Shown here: in pieces, positions 31,201 to 35,800 of the stretch
Position numbering within the stretch: the first letter of the stretch is position 1
Layout of the letters: every line of letters begins with the position of its first letter
Notes under the pieces: generated by a model
Databases searched by the model: none
Told to the model about the DNA's origin: nothing
The model's input: the letters and a program-made list of their open reading frames with translations, nothing else
Assembly (NCBI GenBank): GCA_014381825.1
Contig: JACNKX010000129.1
Coordinates: 1-64,000, forward strand
DNA length: 64,000 bases
Source: Planctomycetota bacterium
Lineage (GTDB): Bacteria > Planctomycetota > Planctomycetia > Pirellulales > Pirellulaceae
Reading direction: 5' to 3'
Position numbers and translations under genes: made by a program

Positions 31201-32012
31201 TTGCGGGCTCCGGGAGTTGTGCCACCAACCGTGTTGTTGTCTCCGCCAAAGATCGCCACTCCGCCGAATGCGTTCTTCAGAGCGGTCGTGCCTGCTGCAT
31301 TGAGACCGATCAAGTTACCAGCGATGTTGTTCCCATCGGCTGTGTCAACGAGTTCGATGCCGGCTCCGCCGCCACCCGAGATCAAATTACCGAGTCCGAT
31401 CGTCGATCCAATTGTGTTGTTATCGCCAGTAACCAGAATCGCTGGTCCGGTGTTGCCCGCCGCCGTGTCACCGGCCGCATTTGTGCCGATGAAGTTTCCC
31501 TCGATGATGTTCGTGTCCGAATTGATCTCGATACCAATACCGCCGAAGTTCTGGATCACCAATCCGCGGACTTCGGTCTCGTTGGCGTTGATCGTCAGTC
31601 CCACCGCGTCTGGAGCCGAAGTACCGTCCAACACAATTGTTATCGTCGAGTTGAAACCCTGCCCGGCTCCATTCGAGTTGGCTGCCGCTCCAGCAGGCGA
31701 ATCAACGTAGCCATCGATTTCGAGCTTCTCGGTGATCGGGGGCAGGGCCGCCTGCAGCGCGATCGTTCCGCCCGTCGAGAACTTGATCAAGTCAGCCGTC
31801 CCGTTGGCGTTGGCCAAATCAATCGCCTCGCGCAGCGTCCCGGCACCTGCGTCGGCCATGCTGCTAACAACGAAAGTCGCCAGTAGGTTCCGATCCTCGA
31901 GTGATTCCATCAGCAATCGGCGGAAGGATCTGCGGTGCCAGGGGTTGCGTTTCCTGTTGCGACGCAAGGTTTTTGTTCGGCGGCCAAGACGATTGCTGAA
32001 GTCTTGAGACAT
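10215..32012 (-). CDS. Giant secreted cadherin/haemagglutinin/dockerin protein
   Basis: One open frame of 7265 codons, probably a surface or matrix protein. A basic N-terminus (about 1-35) leads into MESLEDRNLLA, the LEPR-XLL-type motif of planctomycete exported proteins. Next come TLREAIDLANAN and a right-handed beta-helix rich in GN and IG repeats (about 50-470), and two cadherin-like domains (about 560-770: PTDILLSDSTITENAD and TSIDENTS). A haemagglutinin-like region of long repeats follows (about 1600-3250), then PPC domains (about 4095 IEPNDETTDSAEEE, and about 5714), a DUF11 repeat (about 6847-6967) and a type I dockerin pair (about 7077-7151: LDVNHDGFVSPVDAVIMINRL and YDVNGDDALAPVDVIIVINFL). 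ATG 32012 has GAAGGAAAG just upstream. Ligands are unknown; calcium binding is likely at the cadherin and dockerin loops. Confidence 0.93.
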   Translation of the reverse strand: MSQDFSNRLGRRTKTLRRNRKRNPWHRRSFRRLLMESLEDRNLLATFVVSSMADAGAGTLREAIDLANANGTADLIKFSTGGTIALQAALPPITEKLEIDGYVDSPAGAAANSNGAGQGFNSTITIVLDGTSAPDAVGLTINANETEVRGLVIQNFGGIGIEINSDTNIIEGNFIGTNAAGDTAAGNTGPAILVTGDNNTIGSTIGLGNLISGGGGAGIELVDTADGNNIAGNLIGLNAAGTTALKNAFGGVAIFGGDNNTVGGTTPGARNVISGNEEKGVTVTDSTASGNKIQGNYIGTDVTGASDIGNQQHGIDVFQAVNTQILDNVISGNDEIGVFLNATPSATIQGNLIGTDKDGAGNVGNTDSGIFLDVDVENTMVGGLGAGDGNTIAFNGLGGLVMSNFAKTGNSVLSNSFFDNTGIGIDIDQNGAQTANDSGDGDTGSNLTQNFPTVSKAELSGNNLTVDYVVDTTNTAPGTVNYDITVQFFKVDSTGSAEGKTLLGTDTYAVAGAQATKAGVVIDVTGLGLAASNVIVATATDNQNNSSEFSSGFTVTSGNLAPTDILLSDSTITENADTSGGPIPIGALSATDPDGPSATFTLVPGAGDDSNNSFEISGTTLQIKQNEVVDFETADEYLIRVNVFDGANNFAKALTVSVIDVNEPPTVALQNTTTSIDENTSTTSRIKVADIVVSDDALGSETLALTGTNSAAFEIDGAELFIKAGTTLNFEATSQLDVTVEVDDATLGGNPDDTAALTITLNDLDEPFVGHPPIGSQHLLLRLDATGEQIELHDEENDILLQTAAVATTPTVTVNMGDGDGLLTIDEVNGLIPVPIIYNGDGGDDTLELIGTNAVSATYSVGPGTGEGLITHEASDVTQRVRFTGLEPVIDLTVGTLTVNATAAANAINANLGPNSSTATVGNVASGEVQIDNFETIEFANKTDVTINAGAGSDQIHIANDVDGFSGKLTINGGDPTANGDELIVNGNATILAVDLAAAEVAGALQNGSTIGYLAVELLTTVAGDSDELTLGGSNDYEVIPRAADDHGSILNRYVAVAFEGFGSTNEIHLTSVGGLGRLTVHGTNANDVFHVNSAGDILLVGRAELRQTNFVLNVLNMLDGADFASVSASASVDLDIHGGNGSQEDALKFNGAGAAVTINPEDRFVQETGLRRVLFSGTELVGVNGSGATINFDSGDDVKVRPVSATTADLSHAGVGTNFHLDAVGTLNVAAVAGDYRLRVDGTTAGETITATGTMVTVGSMLPVNYSGVAALELFGHEGADDIQVTPSSIPVIVDGGDPIGEADVNTTFDSLLVVGSTSYASVEKGPQDDEGSIVIGSDAAVSFDRIEFPSAGVTAVNNEAFTVTFTKDESDVILTASDDEQLTIRDGNTSFVIHNVILDQVVEITGSGDNSNVTVDFSGTGEFVQSLEFEKLDVEFTGGGPFETSAIAVTDSGISGSINPNFNIGGQNPLNVRFSAAVSNVQITTTANKDEVTVEIDDLTTKVTTKTGTQTSTKTYQNSGLTALTINTGDGDDEIDIKSNTSIAYPASITIDGQGGTGDSLTFSGNLRTRGAVAFTAEKMEGITGTIDTSLGGASATVTLTGEDIWFDDFSGKTLDATTILTDGADVTINADTVHVYAFANIDTKLAATSGAAGNIDISSPDEITAGGSANYQLDIDTSSTKDATSTGGDVKLPTGTGSGDSIETINTLDVDARGGSAANGGEITLGGNLMVSTVKLQGDVTIVGANTSPLWSSLALIDLSDADVASAATGTTLSLVDWGSGLVVRLGKFSDHGGNDEKLQALSVAADTISQLDTVQTAGAVDFNATKDILLRALLQNGGGGVQLNADGNIQFDSTGVIAPLAGSTTAIQLVADDDGDGTGAIEMLDGSRLDARGGDVSLMSSEDIDVTSIISTATVQLTSVSGEIVDNTTAETPNITAAKTLLNAQTGIGAVNDIDLSVADLAAMTMTGNIDVKNAGNMDITSVSTLSGVSIFNGSLQDTIQVETTGNLQITDGVRGNANITLLADGNITFGAMADVKSEDGNIILEAGGNVLLGVVDADDDNDGTAGEVLVQADRHSSGTGAITDALAGEAANIIAGAVSLQAATGIGTTAEDIDLKTPKVAFNNSTSGVVNISNDSALNIDSVGSLSSSFSKGGGSVTANSPLTITSDVTTNDSMTFTAGNDATNADDDLTIKSEVTLDAATNESLRFVAGDDIEIDGGSILTKGAGEHTVKLAADEEGAAADSDRGKVSQTAVSGFIVPVIDKTIVAHRVEVEDGADGVILGVEAVELSVDSTGNNGDIIVTEHAAGIELDTISAGSGNVLLSVTGNITSNSAAATNVQGDHLTIVGDAIGNSVTPVKSQITTLSAASQGAIYVTNSGTLEFAQQVTIGGPLTPGRGGFPGLTPVITPAVSAGADIVLRSTGDLTVEASSDPSKSVIESTGGSVTLDSETSIHIRGIVQTDGGAVTVEADQDILVDSSAGKIDAGKGTPTVTLAAADDGIGNGFISMSDGTSIDAKGGLIDVSAVGFVQLASLKTTGDVHVTSTGTIVDAGDSDTDIEANRIALEAVLGIGTDANDLDTKTSMLAASTESGDIHIENSGALTLGQVNGLSGVTIVDTTDDNSANDNIVISTSSPLNVSQLVSNADGGHITLAAEGNSDSDDLTVAANITASGGSGVINLFAGDDVLHNAGTISAAGAGGVTILAGTDYNGGFLPTAGHADGDIVMADGVRIEAKGTGGSIGLFATGDVKLSILDADDSVEVTADSSILGAQNNAGQIIDNLSSEAANVEANSAVFQAASGIGDADDIEIKVSEVSATNVSVSGDIKLNQVAGVTSVSVLELLQADTAGNNNIELTTEGTSISLPASGLGADVKGSGDIKLDANGAGSILSIVNSITTAGGAVTLLADDNVSLGFLTVGAAVQTKGGNVRVKADEDDGGAASGHFFMTDGSLIDASTGSGSGGTIDIDADEDVTLGGVVTDSSSTAAITIDTSEGAVVDGGNSTPDIIAESGGVVINSVNGIGDGDAIETEVAIFNATNTTTGNIEIANHTDSPGALSITGISNAGGGDVSVTNEGEISVDGAISATGGSAGVRLEAMSPLTIKANITAAGLIHGIATDSAQTGDDILVTDGAAIQSTANNIQFDAGDNATFSAGTSLTAATTIIINGDAGNADSTGTRIEIAGNVASTNGTTLNGDTESDHFTFAPQTTTSFDVQGQDPTFGQPGVPNSHADTVDLDLRLLNAPPTLTLTGSGKGTFTMTPPDTQQQITFDNIEIFNRQGTQAPTVQVNPTSAGLPIGSTITIANSGDLGTVGLGEQESRGLTVSNIGSSGADEELMVINRDAVGLININGENNQTSLVFNAGGANLTDDGSTINAAGFPPITYANLDGGVTLEAAGLGPVDAGAEMNDGHIDSFFLTIQDGRVQASVNGELTRTIPLSELGNLTINGSDDDDTLFIDVDQSRGSDVIGVPIRFNGGEGGFDSLEIFGSPAIAVETSIYRPGPDSHNGRLDLEDASNTRLMTVEFTGLEPVRNSVNSNNHHVYGTSQAEDITYETVSKTAGFLGPIKRFGQVSVMEKEVYQFQVESVSATPALLLSGLEGRDRFFVEIPHQPGIDDLRFIVASGEDSLGSAHAENELVAYASSNDDVFEFELSSLEESADLFVTKAGTTNRFELEMSNITDITIPASGGADTLSIKGHAFNERLEVEPVIDANVLQTGFRKFDVLHTEFDPTFPSGLNSLNVYSVKSVTADLGAGVDEFVAVGTVEDDFVEIKPGQVHLGGQLATPVMLSNHEAVSVDARGGDDIIKVFHPLPLDLHLDGGSGDLDELDIEGRSVAVDFIPFDDSNAGRIELAGDSFSAPGTHLDYAGIDLIKTRLNNSDAYINIDADSGDNDIRVSNPGLPVVDIDDRPSIQLFSLGTDSSILIDGLAGADRFAATLGQHDIYLGAGDRDQHDVVHVSGGNLAYKPDASFTNGQAILRLGGFDEIIVEADEIVANSRETTPTRRYRTAGTNDPEARAVGFVTPGAGSGLPVVRLLGSDAETVVSDPSQPSIDNGGVIVINGGLELHDNVFFDVSSNDGQAVPQFELFAAIVEDTEFTPEIEPNDETTDSAEEEFNVNRRIARRGSVPVGDADLLAVKVNNSHRIAAVVSNDPTHSGTPMQSLLSILDMDGETVLASGSNIAGSVGNAAVTDPLPAGTYFIRLSNSDTTGDGDYELIVFDVNNDSAVTDGEEGIPINGDIDPGEHGRGSIPPTPGNDDVVQLTPLGNQAATLRFNEATPLDIRRADTLTIDPLGGSDHLQLFGSSHSDAIGFAGNDVSVNGQAFVQQSFESFEVRAESGNDVIGIDSALQVAGQFIVDGADGTDHVAVTLDSTGQVMLPNVVQDSRDFAAIGVESFSVTGTANELGNQSDIVVSGAADETAAVTVTPIATDHVHVRGGSVEFDLHTTGDVTVSAVTPALGSGRPIRHVDVIGTAFEDTIDIGGTAVDFTGGVNRTIGLLNVASVRVDGGVARDTFSVTPTALTAFHIDGGDPIGEQTGDVLTVNVPAGAVQVDIEDGPEADAGSVVIDGMQVSFDEMEQVKTATTTSGPSPNVKYTPRSGSGQTPPSARIKPGTISGVEFSTLSPGEAGEANRSLIIDNFAGELTIDGELSSLETDLAGGQFEIVVGEGDGVDSPLELTGLNDGAKIIAVLVGQVAINGDGDDNVNLQWPFRPEAPGLQLAGDGNGTDTIARVGNWARVGNWARVGNWARVGNWAVVTSGLDTLTLESINGLGQFDVVPAGLSSTTSYQINALGTDTINFVGQDAIDESFTLSADSFFDRASGATVGWNGGGASPGRLTVDTGNGNDTFLINVDDGFVSTPITYLGGLGDDNLAIDGDPGSNSLPTADVLTYDAGPTVTEGRLYYDSTDAGTGARTRRMAIEFHGLEPVLNRVILNELQVQGSDQDENFAYDEEEKCIFFICNDYGVIRYQNYEKILFTDVNAVEIHTGEGRDTVTIPPKQEGFLGAPKFELFGGDSGDDSLFVTARDSNANIDYDPFRSMVHLDNIDIELDHFEDVVTHAESQQFNVFNSDSDPAQTIVLKPSQTLTTNCDCAQTFHLDVLNSGAEFGPPMTVIGAGQVRISEFGNVVVNATEHKDEVEVKSYENDEGFAVQEVVVNNTTFGLTFDTQRVVVNLGGGDDTARVGHSIDPEDLIVEVNGGGAADEDRLIYDSSSESQQLYVEEHQILARSDGSEEVRFSGLAEVTIEAGGSLTIVPGVQHRGIAVDLGTSLDFHGLRRLTSSHDETVYEVFGAPLGIDVAGSADGATRVAFHGSDADNVFDVTRRGASAEIGGPTGVRVPMGEISAVAFFGAGGHDLVTIDMNNGLLVPRHFNFEILFDGGDGDDSLLFSGGADVDSHFLFDDGPQDGRAIHNDISANPTNEERDPQKTNFKNVEGVFQSASAAATVVANGAANAINFAQKETRPSIHGFNNESFGVVEVDAYPPVHFRNATDVTIDAGAGTDTIGVQNTSIGFSGKLIVEGGEAGDEDKLILSGTPEDDTFTYQPGIAPHAGSFTQGDPARALHFDGIEELVVNGLEGRDEITTLGPIGHPAGGEASEPPADPNEGSGDYWRLPLDGIQGDPIVIATTVPASSNFDGTTPAGDTTLELLDANGESIKIDDDSGAGFSAALIVKLAPTDSNAFLIVDTGQHSTYEEYLLLTAVGDSANITNESEDGSGENDTPETAVQFDGVLASGSVAAGDVDFFEFRAEEGDIVSLLIDNDPNELGADPLLQLELLDAAGNVLAMVRTTGPCVAPAISPIRLSTGTYYGRATNLEDGSDPDDYLIGKTKVSGAPTQEQQGNKSTAAATSVIYTAPSKGVATKPGPDDRVVLTPFGNDESQIRFNESTALDVRDFEVFMVDPQGGRDTIVVDTQTDHDNVQLSQTGVTANGQEFNFINEEELDLNLGDGDDLAGVTASLTVPMTIDAGDDSGEDLVVYRGSGFLAETAVIQPAVGAIEIVDRIETASGAEVKVRGAELVSVGGSPIPNSNLNTAVVFEASTLDDRIRYMTVDADTEQLKVEGRNTLFTFNETSGLTIDPSDGADEVLVLGNADSNVIDVVRGAMTTVQVDSLRTIAIKANTTEALIIDGQRGNDAINVNGAGGPAVTINGGEPFASDKLTIKRPAATLTGGGPPPIGGGLTAVSEFSVVPGSAIGTGAVTFDDADSSVGNDVTQFENIEHIVLDADGTTLASTISATEGPDSIAVVAVDDGNGTLIPRVTIDDRLDVRLVNFTANSSVAVAALNGDDATRVAPTGLTNFSITIDSGGSVSADTVAVETIQSFGSFNYSPGADDLSATVRVNNAIVNADGTEALHLVGLGEVDDLMITGSVDDDTILLSPSGTAAGDFRVNSHSPVTFIGIEDVTINGDALTDTLKIDGTAHADSAFLSGAIVTVNNQSFNLTSIDAVEIDLAEGDDSLELTATSDVNVGLFPSQSIIQQGDLPDTTVSGTERITVDAKGNQVQASSTNETDHVTYQPTDINGGVLQRVGTTGELTLVQVAGLALDLGAGSDSLTVEANDLDNQIKLEQLKFIFAPAPPPTSTIFVENHQSHTSLLPIQFLTTSTESVRVLGGDGRDEFVVNTANGLVNVAGGIFFDGGAPIGFGDSINVQAFNTTLHQGPQADEGAYEIAGMPLVSFDRTEVTATGPALSVPLGHQLLDARHVPNPSPGNVPSGVTFPFGFFEFKVQIANGNSTAVTMKVPTGVTIPVASATYYKFGPEPNNASPHWYSFLYDPSKCSATNPGPDDCTGAEFQDTNSDGNVDQILLHFVDGRRGDHDGTMNGEILDPGGIAIPEDDSPVGGSADLSIIKIGTPDPTAANSNITYTITVANDGPDAASGVTLIDRLPSGVAFVSATPTDSCSFDTDAHQLTCSLGSLGTSEDAIVTVEVQANTLGRLTNSASVSAQMADPVAANNLATAETLVLPVVDLPEGESEVFRDGDELVVRRVTGEELLRVAVAESLGVILRGTVDGNTLAVGSLGVGTIVVEHLGDEDVVDLLGGGSLLSGQFINGVFHNVVDLNGTDVFIAGPHAWQNPANPLDVNHDGFVSPVDAVIMINRLNTQNSTSLPTPTPGVFPQSFHYDVNGDDALAPVDVIIVINFLNGAGGLSAEAEASLISEGASVESAQLSVAASNHFALALSDGRNSSRNSDSQQSVSQLLAVESRTATSRHELFADIGLQLVRGEDLSEKDRRLAPSGTFEELGDLLDVLAADSAATRL
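10560..10780 (-). other. C-terminal dockerin type I module of giant protein
   Basis: Two calcium-binding loops of dockerin type can be read: LDVNHDGFVSPVDAVIMINRL and, after a short linker, YDVNGDDALAPVDVIIVINFL. Each has the D-x-N-x-D-G/D pattern followed by a helix. In planctomycetes such modules occur at the end of large secreted proteins without classical cellulosomes, so the binding partner is unknown. Confidence 0.85.
17731..17802 (-). repeat. Four 18-bp tandem repeats coding ARVGNW
   Basis: Four adjacent 18-bp units (17731-17748, 17749-17766, 17767-17784, 17785-17802) differ at only a few bases and encode ARVGNW four times, at about residues 4737-4761 of the giant protein. Because the unit is a multiple of three, gain or loss of copies would keep the frame. 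No other stretch of this gene that I read is so exactly repeated. Confidence 0.9.
22900..26200 (-). repeat. Five long degenerate GIG-containing repeats
   Basis: Inside the giant gene a motif of the form GIG-x-x-x-D-I followed about 20 residues later by G-x-I-x-I-x-N recurs five times (GIGAVNDID, GIGTTAEDID, GIGTDANDLD, GIGDADDIE, GIGDGDAIE), at about residues 1950, 2112, 2577, 2807 and 3029. Between them lie variants of ITTAGGAVTLLADDNV and INADTVHVYA. This is a haemagglutinin-like beta-solenoid built by duplication and divergence. Confidence 0.7.
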
Positions 32013-32216
32013 CGTGCTTTCCTTCGATTTGAGGGCCAGAAGGGTCCGCTGTCAGGCTGGCGGATCACGTTGGGTGAGACTTCGCGCAGAACAGCGATAC
32101 GGGTGTTACTGCCCGCAGCCCTCAAAACCGGACTAATAAACTAGATTATTTTTCCGAGATATTTCTCGGTCCGGATTTCATGCCTTCGTGCAGTATCATG
32201 AATAGACGGTGTACCC
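32013..32216. promoter_or_regulatory. Divergent control region with palindrome
   Basis: This 204-nt gap separates the giant gene (minus) from the ECF sigma gene (plus) and must carry both promoters. A perfect hairpin-forming palindrome, CCGAGA (32154-32159), loop TATT, TCTCGG (32164-32169), lies about 47 nt before the sigma start and next to an AT-rich run. It could be an operator or part of a promoter. No -35/-10 pair was assigned. Confidence 0.4.
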
Positions 32217-32828
32217 ATGAGCAGCGGCATGAATCCTCCCGACGTACAACGCGATGAACGGCCTCACGAGCTGAGCGAGATCTTTGCTCAGCATCGCGAT
32301 CGCTTGCGCCGGATGGTGCGACTGCGGATGGACCGGCGGTTGCAAGGTCGAGTCGATGCTTCGGATGTGATCCAGGAAGCGTATGTCGAGGCGGCGCAGC
32401 GCTACGACGAGTACAAGCTGGACCCGGCGGTTTCGCCCTTTATCTGGCTGCGTTTCCTGACCGGGCAAAAGCTGATTCAACTTCAACGTCGCCATTTGGG
32501 TGCCAAGGCGCGTGATGCCAATCGAGACGTCTCGATCTATCGCGGTGCCATCCCCGAAGCGACTTCAGCGGCACTGGCTGCACAATTGATCGGCAAGCAG
32601 ACTTCGCCGACGCAAGCCGCTGCTCGTGCCGAGTCAAAGCTGCGCGTACAAGAGGCGCTGAACGGTATGGAAGACATCGACCGCGAAGTCTTAGCGCTGC
32701 GCCACTTCGAGCAGTTCAGCAACGCCGAAGTTGCCCAATTGCTCGATATCTCCGAAGACGCTGCGTACAAACGGTATGTCCGTGCCCTGAAGCGGCTGAA
32801 GGGCGTCCTTGGTAATATGCCCGGATAG
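32217..32828 (+). CDS. ECF-type RNA polymerase sigma factor (kinase-linked)
   Basis: The 203-residue product shows sigma region 2 (VDASDVIQEAYVEAAQRYDEY, about 46-66) and region 4 (DREVLALRHFEQFSNAEVAQLLDISEDAAYKR, about 145-185). The linker is short and there is no region 3, the layout of ECF factors. The LDISEDAAYKRYVRALKRLK helix-turn-helix is of the type seen in planctomycete ECF factors encoded beside protein kinases. The kinase gene starts 32 nt downstream on the same strand, so the pair is likely one transcript and the kinase may control the factor instead of a classical anti-sigma protein. It is divergent from the giant gene, a plausible target. Confidence 0.93.
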   Translation: MSSGMNPPDVQRDERPHELSEIFAQHRDRLRRMVRLRMDRRLQGRVDASDVIQEAYVEAAQRYDEYKLDPAVSPFIWLRFLTGQKLIQLQRRHLGAKARDANRDVSIYRGAIPEATSAALAAQLIGKQTSPTQAAARAESKLRVQEALNGMEDIDREVLALRHFEQFSNAEVAQLLDISEDAAYKRYVRALKRLKGVLGNMPG

Positions 32829-32860
32829 TTCCAAGGGCCTTGCTTCGACCGCGGTGACAC

Positions 32861-35800
32861 ATGACAGGTGATTCGGACTCGAAGACGATTCGCTTTGGCC
32901 ATTTGATGGACGAGTTTGTCGAACGGTTCCGTAACGGCGAGCAACCTTCGCTGACCGAGTACATTTCGCAGCATCCGGACCTTGAGGACGACATCCGCGA
33001 GTTGTTCCCGGCTCTGGCGATGATGGAGCACGCAGGCGACGTCGATCAGACTGGCGATCCAAACAGCGGCAAAGTCACGGCGGATGGTAACCTCCCGAAG
33101 CAACTAGGCGACTATCGAATCGTTCGTGAAGTCGGACGAGGCGGCATGGGCGTTGTTTATGAAGCGGAACAAGAGTCGCTGGGCCGCCGAGTTGCTCTGA
33201 AGATATTGCCATTCTACGCGTTGATGGACCCGAAGCACTTACAGCGATTTCATCGCGAAGCACGCGCTGCGGCTCAGCTTCACCATTCGAACATAGTTCC
33301 CGTCTTCGGAGTCGGCGAACATCAAGGTGTTCACTTTTACGCGATGCAGTTCATTCAAGGCCAAGGATTGGACGATGTGCTTGATGAATTGCAGTTGCTG
33401 CGAGCACGACGAGCGGAAGTGAAGGGCAAACCGAATACAGAGAAGCCAAACTCGACACGGGAAAACGAGAGCATTGCGGCCGAGTTGCTAAGTGGCGAGT
33501 TCAGCGAGGTCGAATTATCGGCGAAATCGGCAGGCGGTGATTCCGACCCGCACTCCAGCTCTCTTCCAAAGGCAGAGGAACCTAAAGGAGCCGACTCGTC
33601 GTCATCGGTCTCGTTACCGGGACACGATAATTCATCTGGTTCAACATCGTCCGATCAGCAGTACTTTCGAAGTGTGGCTCGGATCGGAACGCAGGTCGCT
33701 GACGCGCTTGCCTATGCTCACACTCACGGAGTCTTGCACCGCGATATCAAGCCATCGAACTTGTTGCTCGATGCCAGCGGCACGGTGTGGGTAACGGACT
33801 TCGGCTTGGCGAAGACGGAAGAGGAAGACTTAACGCGAACCGGGGACTTCGTCGGGACGTTGCGATATATGGCCCCAGAACGCTTCCGCGGTTGGTCCGA
33901 TCCTCGAAGTGATATCTATAGTCTTGGACTAACGCTTTACGAACTGCTCACCATGCGACCGGCATTCGACGAGACGGATCGTGGGCGATTGGTCAAGCAA
34001 GTCACGCAAGATAATCCCGTGACGCCTCGGCGGCTCGATCCACGCATTCCCCGCGACTTGGAGACAATCGTTCTAAAGGCGATCACCAAAGAGCCATATA
34101 CTCGCTATCAATCCGCGAGCGCAGTTGCCGATGACTTGCGGCTGTATCTCGCTGACAAGCCGATCGAAGCGCGGCGGACTCCGATGATAGAGCGCGCTTG
34201 GTTGTGGTGCCGTCGTAATCCGATCGTGGCTAGTCTTCTTGGCCTGGTTTCTTTGCTTCTTGTTGTCATCGCATTTGGTTCGGCGTTCGCGGCTTTGCGT
34301 TTGCAAGCGAAACACGAAACTGCTATGGAGAATCTGACGCGTGCAACAAGTGCGGAAGCCAAAGCGACTCGAAACTTGTACGACGCCTACTTAGCACGTT
34401 CTCGCGCCGAACGAAGAAGCAATCGGCCGGGTCGGCGGCTGAACGGATTGAGTGCTGTGCGGAAAGCGGCTCAGCAGTTAGCATCATTGAACGTGACTGA
34501 GGCAGAGAAATTCGAGCTTCGCAATGAAGCCATCGCGTGCATGGCATTGATGGATTTGAAGCTTCGCGTGAAGCATGTGCATGATGATGGCTGGGAGCAA
34601 ATTGCGTATTCGACGTGGGCTTTTGATTCCAAACTCGAACGCTATGCACATGAGACGGATACCGATATCATCATCCGTCGCACCTCGGATGGTGTGCAGT
34701 TGCACAAGCTAAGAGGGACGGAGCAGTTCGCTCATCGTGGAATGCGACCGTACATCCGTTTCAGCCCTGATGGTAAGTTTCTGGTTGTCCGCGGTTTTAT
34801 TGAAGGTGATCGCAATTGGCTATGGATGTGGGACATCGAGAAAGAAGAGCTAGTCTGGTCGGTTCATTCCGGTGGTCACGGACGATCGCTAGAGAACTTT
34901 AGCTTCTCACCCGACTCTAAACAGTTTGTCTATCTTGCTCGCTATGCCAAACTCACGATCTGCGATACAGCCTCGGGTAATTCGATCAAGCAGGCGAATC
35001 TTCAAAGCCTGCCACGTTTCATCGTATGGTCGCCCGTTGGTGATCGGATGGTCCTCGGCTCAGATGAGCGAAACACTTCGCAAGATGCTGCGAGTCAGGT
35101 GATCCAGCTTTTTGACATCGAATCGATGGAGCTACTCGATTCGATCCCTGTCCCAACGGCGGTGTTGTCAGCCGCGTGGAGTTCGGATGGAAGGTTCGTC
35201 GTCACGCCGTGCTTGGACACTCGGACATACATTTGGGACACCGAAGACTTGGATCAGCCACACGCCGTATGTGAAGGTCATCGAGGTCGCGTGATGCATG
35301 CGGTTTATAACCAGCAGGGGGATCTGCTGGTGTCAGCCGGGCGAGATTTAGAGTCGCGGATTTGGGATCCCGTTACGAGTGATGAACTTGTGGTCTTTGA
35401 TGCACCAGCGCTTAGATTCTCTCGTGATGACTCAGCGATCGCATCTGCTACGCCTGGGGATAGCGTTTCCGTCTGGGATGTCGTTCGTTCTCGCGAGTGT
35501 CGCGTCTTACGTGTTCCCGAGGTCCAAGAACGAGACAACACCGTCAGAAGTATTGCCTTCAGCCGTGATGGCAAGCTCATTGCATCGGGCAGCTATGTCC
35601 AGGGCACATGTATTTGGGATGTCGAGTCTGGAAAGTTGGTTCAACAAATTCCCGAGTGGAACACGAGCCGCGTGTTTTTTGATCGGCGCAGCGAGTGGTT
35701 CTTTGCGGCCGGGGCGACGGGACTGTGGCGTTGGCGTTTGGAAACGCTTCGAGATCCTAATCCTGAACCGTTTCTCGTAAATCCCGAACTCCTACTTGGC

